Assembly: GCA_936450465.1 (NCBI GenBank)
Contig: OW388291.1
Location: 79,063,436 to 79,127,435, forward strand
Origin: Gibbula magus
Taxonomy: Eukaryota; Mollusca; Gastropoda; Trochida; Trochidae
DNA length: 64,000 nt
Reading direction: 5' to 3'
The notes under the pieces are model-generated. The model saw nothing but the letters and a program-made list of their open reading frames with translations. It had not been told where the DNA came from and ran no database searches. The translations under genes and the position numbers were made by a program. Every line of letters begins with the position of its first letter. The stretch's first letter is position 1. Below, piece after piece: positions 10,410 through 22,869 of this stretch.

Positions 10410-11215
10410 GCGTGACAATTGTCGCAAATATTTGGTTTTAAAGCTCTGTACATGACGCAAATATTTGGTTTTGGAGCTCTGTACATGAGGAAGGCCTTGG
10501 GTTTTAAAACTATGTCCATGAAGCAGACCTCGGGTTTTAAAACTATGTACATGAAGCAGACCTCAGGTTTTAAAACTATGTACATGAAGCAGACCTCAGG
10601 TTTTAAAACTATGTACATGAAGCAGACCTCAGGTTTTAAAACTATGTACATGAAGCAGATCTCAGGTTTTAAAACTATGTACATGAAGCAGACCTCAGGT
10701 TTTAAAACTATGTACATGAGGCAGACCTCAGGTTTTAAAACTATGTACATGAAGCAGACCTCAGGTTTTAAAAATATGTACATGAGGCAGTCCTCGGGTT
10801 TTAAAACTATGTACATGAAGCAGACCTCAGGTTTTAAAACTATGCACATGAAGCAGACCTCAGGTTTTAAAACTATGTACATGAAGCAGACCTCAGGTTT
10901 TAAAACTATGTACATGAAGCAGACCTCAGGTTTTAAAACTATGTACATGAAGCAGACCTCAGGTTTTAAAACTATGTACATGAGGCAGACCTCAGGTTTT
11001 AAAACTATGTACATGAAGCAGACCTCAGGTTTTAAAAATATGTACATGAGGCAGACCTCAGGTTTTAAAACTATGTACATGAAGCAGACCTCAGGTTTTA
11101 AAACGCTGTACATAGGCAGACGTTGGGTTTTGAAACTCTTCACATGAAGCAGACCTTAGTTTTATAACTCTGTCCAAGAGGCAAACCTTTGGTTTAAAAC
11201 TCTGCACATGAGGCA
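10410..11215. repeat. 33-bp minisatellite, about 24 copies
   Basis: Unit made of AGGTTTTAAAACTATG and TACATGAAGCAGACCTC. Because 33 is a multiple of three and the unit lacks stops, one frame stays open on each strand for about 240 codons. Edge copies are degenerate (AATATTTGGTTTTAAAGC), the centre is homogeneous. It lies upstream of the opsin ATG, within the proposed 5' UTR intron. Confidence 0.92.
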
Positions 11216-11219
11216 ACAA

Positions 11220-13240
11220 GGGACAATCACGGTACATGCTGCTAATAATTGTGATTCATTAATAAGTTAAAGGGGTAAATTTGAAAAAGTATACAGACCA
11301 TCGACAATATTTAGACTATAGAAGTTTTTGTGCAATTGATGTGTTAGTTTTGTCTTTTGGAAATGGTGGTGAACATTGAATTAAACGCAGACAAAATGTA
11401 TCATATTTTAATTTTGACGACACTGTATTATTCATTTTCCCCAAATCTTTAAAGGGCGTTTAGATGTAGAATGCATGGCAAATCAAGATTTAATGGACAA
11501 CAATTTATTTATAATGAACACGTGGTCCTTTTTTAAAATGTCGGACTCTAATTTACTTTCGATGGGCTGATACACATAATAAGTCTCTCAAGCTGTGTTG
11601 CAATCAGACGGTATAACCAGTGCTACAGTCGGACAATATTGTCATTGAGCGGGCGATCTATCGATCACGTCAAATTGATTAACTTTGCCCGTGTTTTGCT
11701 TTTCACGGGAACATTGAAACAAGATGTAATAATATATACTAGACCGGTATCTCAACCTGTGTTTCAACGAGAGACAGAGTTCAACCAGTGTTACTCTCAC
11801 TCTATTGTCATTAATTGAGCAATTGATTACGTCATATTGATTTGCTTTTCTCGCGTTCGTGCTTTTCACAGGAACATTGAAACAATAAATGTGATAATAA
11901 TCTAAAGTGATAATGGCGATAAATAATCTTTAACCAGGGATCAAAATACACCGTGAAGTGAGTTAATGGTAAACCATACTTACACTAAATTACCAGGAGT
12001 CAACCTTTCAAACGACACTTTTATTACTGAAAATATATAATTTTTAACTAAATGAGAATTCAAAGACTGGAACAAAGGAGCAAATTACATATTAAAATTA
12101 TTTTTAAAAATCGATTAGATATCTAATATGATATATACTCATGGTAATAATGGTTGACACCCCCTCATAGTTATAGGAAATTCAATGAAATGTTATATAA
12201 ACAACAAAACGTGTCAGTTTCGATAATCTTTTTGGTGAAACATGTTACTACTGAATGTCTTTTTGTGAATAGTGTCCTAGAGCATTTGCTATTTCTCCAC
12301 TTGTACTTTAAAATATCAAGGAAAGAGGAATATAAGAAAAAAGAAATTAATTCAAAAGAGTTCATTTCTTGTGTCTTGAGATCTTGACATTGGTATATTG
12401 TTACAGTGTTTGAGTGTTCTCATTTTGGTTCTAATAAATGATGAACAGTTGCATTTGAAAAAAAATCTACTGAACCTAAATGTACACCAAATCTTTCATG
12501 GAGTCTCATTCGCACACAATCCATACATGGCAAGTATTATATAGTTTACATCATGTGTTTGTGCCATTTGAGTTGGAAAATACTATAATATCGAACAATA
12601 TTAATTGTCCATGCATTTAATTTCCTAAAATCCATTTTCTGTTTTTACCATGAGTGTACTGCTCATAAAATGTATCTAATCGAAATAAAATGATAAAGAT
12701 GCACTGCGTCAGACAGGCTATGTCTGGCCACCTGAGCATGAGGAGCCCTAAAATGTGTCTTGCATTAAGCAACTAATGTCCAACTGACAGAACAGTTCGC
12801 TAACTATTGTCTAGTCCTGTTACAAATAACACTTCACGAGATACAATGATGTACAGACACCCTTGATCAGTGTTTTCACAGGATTCAATATTTAAACACA
12901 CTTGATTTCAAAGCTTAATTTTCATAATTTATAAATTAAAAGTAGTGCAACATGTGTTAATTATTATAAACATGTACTATTATTAATGGGAAAACAATTT
13001 CCTTCATTTAATGTTCATGATACAGATTATTTATCGGTTTCACGATACAGATTATTGTATCGTTTTCGAGTATCTTGAAACAAGAATCAGTATCGAAACG
13101 CCGTGTTTTAGGAACATAGTTTGTTTATCCATAAATAATAGTTCTTAATTGACTTCCAAATTCTTAAATCCCATTAAAAGAAAATATTATAAAGTTTTAA
13201 AATACATCTCAATTCATGTTTCTAAAAATTGTAAATACAA
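11220..13240. other. Non-coding stretch with one tandem duplication
   Basis: AT-rich, no convincing gene. 11585-11745 and 11750-11905 are diverged tandem copies of about 165 bp (shared GCTTTTCACGGGAACATTGA and ATTGTCATT..GAGC). At about 13027-13066 a CGATACAGATTATTGTATCG palindrome is visible. Confidence 0.6.
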
Positions 13241-13245
13241 CGTAC

Positions 13246-13425
13246 CTGCAGTAGACTCTGGTAGAACACGTGTTGTAACAGCAAAACTGCAATATGAATG
13301 ACAGCCCTGATAGACAGGCTTTAAGACCCGATGCACTAAGCCACGCCCCCTGTTGACGAGGGATGGTGTGTCGACCAAATCTACACAAAGGTTGATCCGA
13401 GTAATTAGGAAGCAACTATAAAGCT
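13246..13425 (-). promoter_or_regulatory. Candidate promoter and 5' UTR exon of the opsin gene
   Basis: On the minus strand a TATA-like CTTTATAG lies at about 13418-13425. It is followed by a GC-richer stretch with GGGGGCGTGGC and an E-box (CACGTG), then a strong donor, CTGCAG|GTACGT, at 13246. An acceptor-like TTACAG lies about 20 bases before the opsin ATG. Splicing would remove about 3 kb that holds the 33-bp minisatellite. This is inference from signals only, with no transcript evidence. Confidence 0.33.
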
Positions 13426-13935
13426 AATGACGACACGCGTGGATCTCTTGGAACAGTCATCTATGATTATTAATGAAGACAAGGGAGATAATTTCTCATC
13501 TGTATTAACTGATGTGAATGAAACATCAAAATGTCACTGTGAAAAAAAAACCAATACATAGGAGTGATTTTGTCCATATATCGTGAATGTAAATCACTCA
13601 ATTGTAAATAAATCTTCTTTGTATGTTAGGAATTATTACTATTGACAGACATATTTCGTATTTCTTCGTATTCTTAAAACGTGAGTTTCTTACCATTCAA
13701 CATTGTAAAACGAACATACTATACAAGGACATTTCTTAAACGATGTTTAGTCATTTCTGAAGCATTTATTATTGTTTGTTCTCTGACAGTAAGGTAATGC
13801 CGTGACAGTTTGTTGGAACAAGCAATGAAGTTTTTCAATGTCAACATTATTTATTACGTACATGACATAACAAAGCTTTAACATCATCACGTACATATAC
13901 AGATGAACTCGTTCAATGCTTCCATCCTACCTTAA

Positions 13936-14291
13936 AGGGGCAGTAGCACGTTTTTCTGGTGAAATAAGTCGATGAAATGTAATTGAAAAATAATGTCACC
14001 AACAGTAAAACACCCTTCCCTCTTCAGAAAATCAAGCTAAAATATGAGTGAACATGGTTCCGTAAAGCCATGGGAAACGTTTTTTGTCATTAGAAATAAT
14101 TAATTGTGTTCACAATAAAATGGCCGCCATGCAATTCTTGCTTTATACACAACATCGTTATTACCACTACGGGTAATTGGTTTGTGTAATAAGATGTTTT
14201 ACCCTCTAAAGTAAATATGAATGATATAAACTATCATTATAAATGGGAAATTTGAAAAAATAAAATTTGCAAAAAACGTGCTACTGCCCCT
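13936..14291. mobile_element. MITE with TTAA target site (piggyBac-type)
   Basis: The ends AGGGGCAGTAGCACGTTTTT and its inverted copy lie directly inside TTAA at 13932-13935 and 14292-14295. The element is 356 bp and has no ORF. TTAA duplication is the hallmark of piggyBac-family insertion. Confidence 0.82.
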
Positions 14292-14670
14292 TTAACTACT
14301 CACCATACTGTAGGGCATTATAGAAGTATCGGGCATATCTTGGTATCAAATATTTTGAAGAAAATGTCGAAGGACATTAAAACTTTCAAGGCTTCTACTG
14401 CCTCTTGTTTCGTGTGTTTGGATCAGGAAAGGCTATAAAGTTATCACTATTAATAGGTAGATTTGAAATCATGATAACTGACGTGTATCAAAGACGTCTC
14501 AGCAATGCTTTATTTGTTAGCCAAGATTTCACCAGGCGCTTTGATATTTACTTCTCTGAAATGACAAGTTCGGCGAGAAGCCTACAATACCATTATAGCT
14601 AGCTGAAACTTTTATTTTGGTGCTGACTTATACCATAGACTGCATTCCTGCTTCACAATGATATACTTAA

Positions 14671-17091
14671 TTGCTACATGCTACATATTGCTACATATTA
14701 CTACCCAGTACTGCATGCTACATATTACTACATTAATTGCTGCACAGAACTACATATTACTACATATTGTTACATGCTACATATTAATATATATTGCCAC
14801 ATGCTACATAATGCTACATGCTACATATTGCTACAGAGTACTACATTTCACTACATGCTACATATTACAACATATTGCTACATGCTACATAATGCTACAT
14901 GCTACATATTGCTACAGAGTACTACATTTTACTACATGCTACATATTGCTACATGCTACATATTGCTACAGAGTACTACATATTACTACATGCTACATAT
15001 TGCTACAGAGTACTACATTTTACTACATGTTACATATTGCTACATGCTACATATTGCTACATGTTACATATTGCTACATGCTACATATTGCTACAGAGTA
15101 CTACATTTTACTACATGCTACATATTACTACATATTGCCACATGCTACATAATGCTACATGCTACATATTGCTACAGAGTACTACATTTTACTACATGCT
15201 ACATAATGCTACATGCTACATATTGCTACAGAGGACTACATATTGCCACATGCTACATAATGCTACATGCTACATATTGCTACAGAGTACTACATTTTAC
15301 TACATGCTACATAATGATACATGCTACATATTGCTACAGAGTACTACATATTACTACATGCTACATATTACTTATTACATATTGTTACATATTGCTACAT
15401 ATTACTACATGCTACATATTACTACATGCTACATATTACTACATATTGCTACATGTTACATATTGCTGCATATTACTACATATTGCTACATATTACTACA
15501 TATTGCTACATGTTATATATTGCTACATATTACGACATATTGCTACACATTACTACATATTGCTACATGTAACATATTGCTACATATTGCTACATGTTAC
15601 ATATTGCTACATATTGCTACATATTACTACATATTGCTACATGTTACATATTGCTACATATTGCTACGTGTTACATATTGCTACATATTGCTACATGATA
15701 CATATTGCTACATATTGCTACATGTTACATATTGCTACATATTATTATATGTAACATATTACTACATGCTACATATTACTACATATTGCTACATATTGCT
15801 ACATGTTACATATTGCTTCATGCTACATATTACTACAGAGTACTACATTTTACTACATGCTACATATTACTACATATTGCTACATGTTACATATTGCTAC
15901 ATATTGCTACATGTAACATATTGCTACATATTGCTACATGTAACATATTGCTACATATTACTACATAATACTACATGTTACATATTGCTATATATTGCTA
16001 CAGAGTACTACATATTACTACATGCTACATATTACTACATATTGCTACATGTTACATATTGCTACATATTACTACATATTGCTACATATTACATATTGCT
16101 ACATATTGCTACATGTTACATATTGCTACATATTGCTACATATTACTACATATTGCTACATGTTACATATTGCTACATATTGCTACATGTTACATATTGC
16201 TACATATTACTAATTACTACATATTACTACATATTACTACATATTGCTACATGTTACATATTGCTACATGCTACATATTACTACAGAGTACTACATTTTA
16301 CTACATGCTACATATTACTACATATTGCTACATGTTACATATTGCTACATATTGCTACATGTAACATATTGCTACATATTACTACATATTACTACATGTT
16401 ACATATTGCTACATATTGCTACAGAGTACTACATATTACTACATGCTACATATTACTACATATTGCTACATGTAACATATTGCTACATATTACTACATAT
16501 TGCTACATATTACATATTGCTACATATTGCTACATGTTACATATTGATACATATTGCTACATATTACTACATATTGCTACATGTTACATATTGCTACATA
16601 TTGCTACATGTTACATATTGCTACATATTACTAATTACTACATATTACTACATATTACTACATATTACTACATATCACTACATATTTTACATATTGCCAC
16701 ATATTACTACATATTGCTACATATTACTACATTTTACATATTGCTACATATTGCTACATGTTACATATTGCTACGCTACATGTTACATATTGCTACATAT
16801 TGCTACATGTTACATATTGCTACGCTACATGTTACATATTGCTACATGTTACATATTACTACATATTGCTACATGCTACATATTGCTACATATTGCTACA
16901 TGTTACATATTGCTACAGCGTACTACATATTACTACATATTACTACATATTGCTACATGTTACATATTGCTACATATTGCTACATGTTACATATTGCTAC
17001 AGCGTACTACATATTCTACATGTTACATATTACTACATATTGCTACATGCTACATATTGCTACATGCTACATATTGCGACATGTATATTGC
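14671..17091. repeat. 2.4-kb array of 10- and 7-nt words
   Basis: Built almost wholly from TACATATTGC or TACATATTAC (10 nt) and TACATGY (7 nt) in irregular order, with occasional TACAGAGTACTACATTT inserts. The words rarely create stop codons, so frames of up to 731 codons appear on the plus strand. Their product would be a Tyr/His/Ile/Leu repeat. I regard it as non-coding satellite. Confidence 0.93.
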
Positions 17092-17099
17092 TAAACAAC

Positions 17100-17880
17100 C
17101 GGGCAAAAGAAATTACTCACCTCAGTTGGTTTCGATTGATGTTATATTTAAAAGAAATCAGTCACATTTGACTATGGCACGATACAATAATACTTATCTG
17201 CAGTAGTTCGAATGAATTAGTTGGTTACTGTTTTTAGTTAAAATATCTTCTTTAAATGAAGACAGGGGTAAGAAGTGAAATTTACACCAACATGACCCCT
17301 ACCATGTTTAATTTTTTGTAAATGTGTTCAGAATCAGGCACATTTATTAATTTTCACATAGAATATGTCTTCTATGTCGATGAACAGCTGTGTATCATCA
17401 AAAATAATTGTTTGCACAAATTTAAAATTTAAAATTTCATTTCTTTTTTAAATTTAAAAACATGTAGAAGTATTATTTGACTGCTGACTAAACACCTGTG
17501 CTTTTCAGTTTTAGATTATGATATCGACAACTTGAGATATTTCCAGTTGAAAATAATGCTTTTGATAAAATCAACAGAAGTGAGTACTTTCTTTCGCCTG
17601 GCATTTTACATATTGCTACTCCCACCAGTCATCGTTAACGTTAACAGTTTAACATGTTGAAATATCCAGCGGTTAACATTTCTTGTACAATCTCAACTAA
17701 GTCACTGTGAGTGTCCGAGTCAAGCGATAGTCATGTATCATCTTTGAAAAGAGAAAAATCCAAATACCATTTTGGTCCCTCTGTGCTTTAGTATCTTGAT
17801 ACTTTGTTTTCTCCTAGCTAAATTCTTAAGCAAAGGAAAATTGTGAATATGACTTCCATGGACTCCGTTCCATAACAGCG
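17100..17880. other. Non-coding AT-rich stretch
   Basis: No gene, RNA or clear repeat recognised. Confidence 0.5.
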
Positions 17881-17884
17881 AGCG

Positions 17885-18080
17885 CTTATAATCGCTCATT
17901 GATCGCTCAATGTAGCGCTCAATGTAGCGCTCAATATAGCACATTCTCTCCTGAACGACACGGTGCGATTCCACGAAGTTTGCTCGCCTTGCTACGGAGT
18001 GCTACATTGAGCAATCGCGTTCAAGAGAGGTTTAAAAGTAATCGCTCATTAGGCAATTACTTGGAAACCTCTCTTGAACA
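17885..18080. mobile_element. Small fold-back element / MITE-like
   Basis: Three CGCTCAATGTAGCG-like copies at 17905-17940 have an inverted partner, TGCTACATTGAGCAATCGCG, near 18000. The right part, 18020-18078, is itself a palindrome with 23-nt arms (TTCAAGAGAGGTTT at both ends, 21 of 23 matching). Confidence 0.6.
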
Positions 18081-18174
18081 TGACAATGGTTTATGCTATC
18101 ATTCCAATGCCAATGTAGAATTGTGATCACTCTATCTTACTATTGACAGTCAATGGCGGTTAGAAAAATAAAAT

Positions 18175-18575
18175 AAAATAAAGCGGTACTAAGCAGAACG
18201 ATTAGTTTTTCTAAAAAGGGAATTGTGAAATAGATTTATCTGGCGAGAACATTGATCAATATTCAATGGTGTAAGAAAAGGTATAGCGGCACTAAGCAGC
18301 ACAGATTGTATTTCTAAAAAGTGGCTTTGTCAAACAGATTTATTTGTAATGAAAATTGATATTCGATGATGTAAGAAAAGATATAGCGTCACTAAGCAAC
18401 ACGAAGTGCATTTCTTAAAAGGGAATTGTGAACGATGAGATAGATTTATTGGTCATGAAAATTTTCATTCAAGGCTAGCGGCATTTAACAGCACAAGTTG
18501 TATTCTTCAAGGAAAGTGGAATACTGAAATATATCTGTCATGGAAATTGGCATTCAGTGATAGAGGAAAATACAG
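18175..18575. repeat. About 100-bp tandem repeat, four diverged copies
   Basis: Each unit contains TAGCGGCACTAAGCAGCAC, TTTCTAAAAAGGGAATTGTG, AGATTTATT and GTAAGAAAA. Confidence 0.75.
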
Positions 18576-18599
18576 AGCCACTGAGGATTAATCACGTGC

Positions 18600-19570
18600 A
18601 CGTTTGATAAAAAGTCAATTATTACTGAATGTCCATCCTGTCTAAAGAGTTAAACCCCGTAGCGCAGGCTCATTTCATCAATGGGCCGCTAATATGTATA
18701 CCATTTACACATCAAGAAATAATGATGTTATAATTTAGAGAGAATTACATCGCAATAGCGGTTATCATGGTTATAGGGGTTATCTCACGTGCAAATAGTA
18801 GCCTGGCACGTGTTTATATATTCTTCTAATGACGTCACTCTATGGTTCAGTTTGATTCTTTATCAGGCAATCTCATTAACACGATACTCGATTGTTCTGT
18901 TTATCTGGTTTAATGAGATTGCTTTTAGAGGGCAAGTCTCGATAATCAGTTACCCGGCCAATTGGTTAATAAATAATGCCCGGTTATTTTTCTCTTGAAT
19001 TTATTTGAAAATTTAGGAATTCTCCTCTGATTCTTATTGAAATATATATACCAAATTAGAAAACAAACTTTCTAAATCGGCAATCGTATCAACTAGGCTA
19101 TACTAAACCCCACGATAACGGTGATTGTTAGTCAATATGGAACCCTGGGACCTAGCCATGCAGCTCACGTGCAAAACATGGGTAGGTGGTGAGTGCACCC
19201 TCGAGGGTAAATACCGCGCGATTACGAAATATTGATATGTTTTTTTTAAAAATCATTTCGTCGATCGGTGAGATCAAACCCTGATCTTCAGTGTTTTACG
19301 AATGTAACATGTAACGTTCTTCATACCTCCACGTGCCTACTTCCCAAACAAGACAATCGACGATATGTTGATCTTTCATATAAGTTGACGTCAAATGTTC
19401 ATTGGAAACTCATCTATAACATACAAAATGACAGATTTAGGTTGATACACATGTTATGGGTGTATATCTTCTTGTGCTATTTATTTTCAATTTGATTCCT
19501 TGCTAAACATATATATCATGACTGTATATTATACCTTGAGTAATGTATTGTACCTTATTAACTTCGACTT
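18600..19570. other. Non-coding stretch
   Basis: No gene or clear repeat seen. A short (TA)n run follows at about 19585-19600. Confidence 0.5.
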
Positions 19571-19789
19571 CTCCTAAAACTGTTATATATATATATATCT
19601 TTATTCATGCATGAAGGTCACATACCCATATACATAATTACACACATACAACATATATACAAAATATATTGAATTTCAAAGTTGAACACTAATGTTTTTA
19701 ACAAAGTCTGCCTCTTTTCATAAGCAACATATATATGTTTACTGTTGCACCCTGGAAGCTGACATTTTGTGGGGGTGTACCTTGCACCT

Positions 19790-20190
19790 AGGGGATCAAA
19801 GGTACTGACCCTACTTCAAACATGGGCGTGGCAGGCAGTTTCCCGAAAACCTATAAAGGACTTCTTCTCCGAAACCAGTCAGCATAGGAAGCTGAAATTT
19901 TCACAATAACAATTTTATTTCATGTAGATTCAAATTTGTTTATTTGGACTTGACCCCCATCAAATATGGGCGTTGCAGGGAGTTCAACCTACAATATTTC
20001 AACGACTTTTTCTCCAAAACTATCTGATACAGAAAGAAAAAAAATTCAGAATAACATTCATAACATGTAGCCTTAAGTTTGTCCATTGGTCAAACTCTTC
20101 TCTCAAATATGGGCGTGGCAGGGTAATTACACTCCAGAAACTAGTAATGCTACCGGATAAAAAAAAAAAGAATTTAGAGCTGTTATATAA
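19790..20190. repeat. About 145-bp tandem units, three copies
   Basis: Each unit has CAAATATGGGCGTGGCAGGG (or close), a TTCTCCGAAACC/TTCTCCAAAACT segment and a CATGTAG..TTTGTCCATTGG-like end. Related sequence is at 29225-29425. This is probably the core of another modular element that has lost its ends. Confidence 0.65.
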
Positions 20191-20199
20191 TTCATTAAC

Positions 20200-21130
20200 G
20201 TCCTTAGGACTGTTTTAAAATACTTGATTGATCACGGCTCTGTTCTGTTCATTTTGGTAGACACTGCAGGGGTACCATTGAAGTGCAGACTATCACAAGC
20301 AACTGACGTGTAGCCATCTCGTGCTTTTCATCTAATTTACACTATTTTGGAATGTTCTTCATGAATGTACAATAGCGTTTCGTTTCGGACATTTCTTCAT
20401 GTTCAAGCTAAATAGAAACCTTTGGGACACCTCTCGCAGTACTGGAAACACCTCGTCAGATCACACAGTTACATTACAACTAAAATAATCCTCGTATAAT
20501 CCTAGTCATACAAATCCATCATGGTGTAATTAGAAACGTTCGTGTTATATTCCGTTATGCACCGATTACTTACAAAAGGAAATACATTCAGGTCAATGAG
20601 ATTTGGTGCATTAATATCAAGAATTTATAAAAAGTGGGAGTGGGATATGGGGAGTAAATCGAAGAGTAAATTGGTCATGCCAATGCTTTCAGTTTTAAAA
20701 AAGTAATTCAAAATCCTACGGTGGCAAATAGGACCATCTTGGTTTATTTATATTTTGAACTTTCAAGAACAATTTCATATTTAATTCTTAAAATGTTTAT
20801 CTTTTTGGGAATATTAAATATACTAATTTGAATTTCAAAATATCAAGTTGAAAATTTAAGATATGATGTAGACATTTTGTATTAATAATGTATTTTTTAA
20901 CCAATGAAATGTCGTGATTAAATTTCATGGTACTGAATTATAGCAACATACGAGGTAGAAGCTTGGAAGACAATCAGGGGGTTGAGAAGCCTTGCGGAGA
21001 CAAATGCCCCGATGGAGCATAATGTAACAAATTAAAACATCTGGAAATCGGGAGTGAACAGTTCTCCTGTCAGTGATATAATAAATCCACCCTTTCAAGA
21101 AGATCATGCCGTTATCTGTGATAGTATGGT
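20200..21130. other. Non-coding stretch
   Basis: AT-rich; no gene or clear repeat recognised. Confidence 0.5.
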
Positions 21131-21173
21131 TTGAGATAGGGAGAGCGGGGATTGTTCGGACAGCGGGATGGTT

Positions 21174-21276
21174 CGGAGTATATGCTCACTCTATCATCAG
21201 GTAGAATGTAAGGATATCACATTTTGTTATTTTCTTAAATTCCACCTGATGAAGGAGTAAGCATATACTCCGAAAC
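21174..21276. repeat. Imperfect inverted repeat
   Basis: CGGAGTATATGCTCACTC and ATCATCAGGT at the left are mirrored by ACCTGATGAAGGAGTAAGCA and TATACTCCG at the right, giving a stem-loop of about 100 nt. It is preceded by AGAGCGGGGATTGTTCGGAC, also found in altered form near 2975. Confidence 0.65.
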
Positions 21277-21289
21277 GTCGTGTATTTTC

Positions 21290-22460
21290 AAATCAAAGAA
21301 GATGTTATCCAAAAAATCTTCTTCCAAATTTTCATGGATATTATGTTTGACGTGAAGCAATTAGACCTTTAGTTGCTGTTTCTTCTAATGTTCAGAAGTA
21401 TTAGTCCTGGTTGGTTGTGAATGGCGATGCTCGACTTTTTCTCCAATACTCAGTTGTTAGTACCATGTCGTATTGATTTGCTGAAAGTGCCGATTGTCGG
21501 CTTATTCTGCTATGAGCAAAAGCTTAACAGCTAAATGTTCGTTATCAGAGGCTCAGTTGTTTCTTATAATTCTCAACTGTTACTTTGCATTAGTTTGATT
21601 TGTTGAAAATGGCGCTATCGTCTTGTTCTGATGATGCTTTTCAGAGAAATCAATGTTTCCTACAGTGTCGATGTCGAGGACTCTCACCTACTTAATGCTC
21701 GAACATTAATGCCTGAGCAAATATGTGTGGCAAGAAGTGATGATGCTCTTCCTATGCTTAATTTATCTTGTTTATTAGTTATGTAGTATGCTTATTATAC
21801 TGGTGCCAACACAGACTTGACAACAGGGTTCAACTTGTACAGAGTAGGTGTGAAAAGGCTTTCATGGACAGTTGAGTTAGTTGTTCGTGAAATTTTATTA
21901 GCAGTTGTGTTCAGAAACTTTTTATGAGCAACTTACTTCACGAACTTTGTTTGATCTTTCATGAAGTATAATTCATGAACTGTTTTCAGTCAACACTTCA
22001 TGAACAGTTAGTAGTTTTCACGAAAATTACATGCATTAAGAGCCATCAAGTATGTTGATAAATATATCGGAAAATTGCCAAAATTCCATCTGGATGAAAT
22101 ATATACACTTAATTTTTCACAGATTTTTAGACCCAAAATAATACTAACTAGTAAAGGTGCTTTCCAGTCTATCATTGTCAAACGCAAAGCACTGTGGTTT
22201 AACTCACACACTGAATACAAAGGCACGAAAGAAAAACTAAGTTTATGAGTAATGAAAGAAATTGAAATATATCATTTTTGGCGATTATTTATTTACCATT
22301 TCATTTAATTATGTATTTGCTACAGATATTGGTAATTTGAAAAAGGTGTTTTTACCCAACTAGGTATTTTGCTTTTATAATTAATGAGATTATATTTGTC
22401 ATAGTTTCCTGGTCTGATCACATTAAAAAGTATATTAAACATTAAAAATGTAACTTGTAT
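21290..22460. other. Non-coding stretch
   Basis: No gene seen. Scattered CTTCATGAAC-like motifs at 21890-22025. Confidence 0.45.
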
Positions 22461-22467
22461 ATTCCCA

Positions 22468-22862
22468 GGACATTTAGAAACCTTGTTAATATAGTAATCG
22501 TCACATGCAGTAATGTGTGACAAGAGTAAATAACAAGAGAAGATCTTGCAGCACGTGGGATGGTATGGCGACATGCACTATAGACGAGCCTTCACGGTTT
22601 GGAAACGCTTGTTGCTGTGAAGTACGTTTTATGCAATAAAGGGGATTCTGTTTATATTACGCCAGATACCCTTGACGCACGTTAATCGAAGGTTACTTGT
22701 CTTTGAAAACAGATTTCATTCCATCAAGGATGTTGGTGTTTGTTTCAAATACAAAATTATTTGTGGAAAATATACTTATAACGTCAATCGCTAGAGAAAT
22801 ATTTTATCTACAACATGACATGTGATAAATAATTTTCATATCATGACAATGTAATGAAATTT
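22468..22862. repeat. Diverged duplicate of 1-350, copy 2, with internal inversion
   Basis: See the copy at 1-350. The last about 88 bases, including CAATCGCTAGAGAAATATTT, are reverse-complemented relative to copy 1, and about 50 unshared bases lie before the inverted block. Confidence 0.72.
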
Positions 22863-22869
22863 GGTTTCC

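Noticed and set aside
10403..11147. 240-codon frames on both strands
   Set aside because: 33-bp minisatellite; mirrored openness on both strands is explained by period and composition.
10410..11215. CRISPR-like array
   Set aside because: Units are contiguous with no unique spacers and the genome is eukaryotic.
14899..17094. 731-codon open frame on the plus strand
   Set aside because: It is a by-product of stop-poor 10/7-nt satellite words; several overlapping frames are equally open and no splice or start context supports coding.
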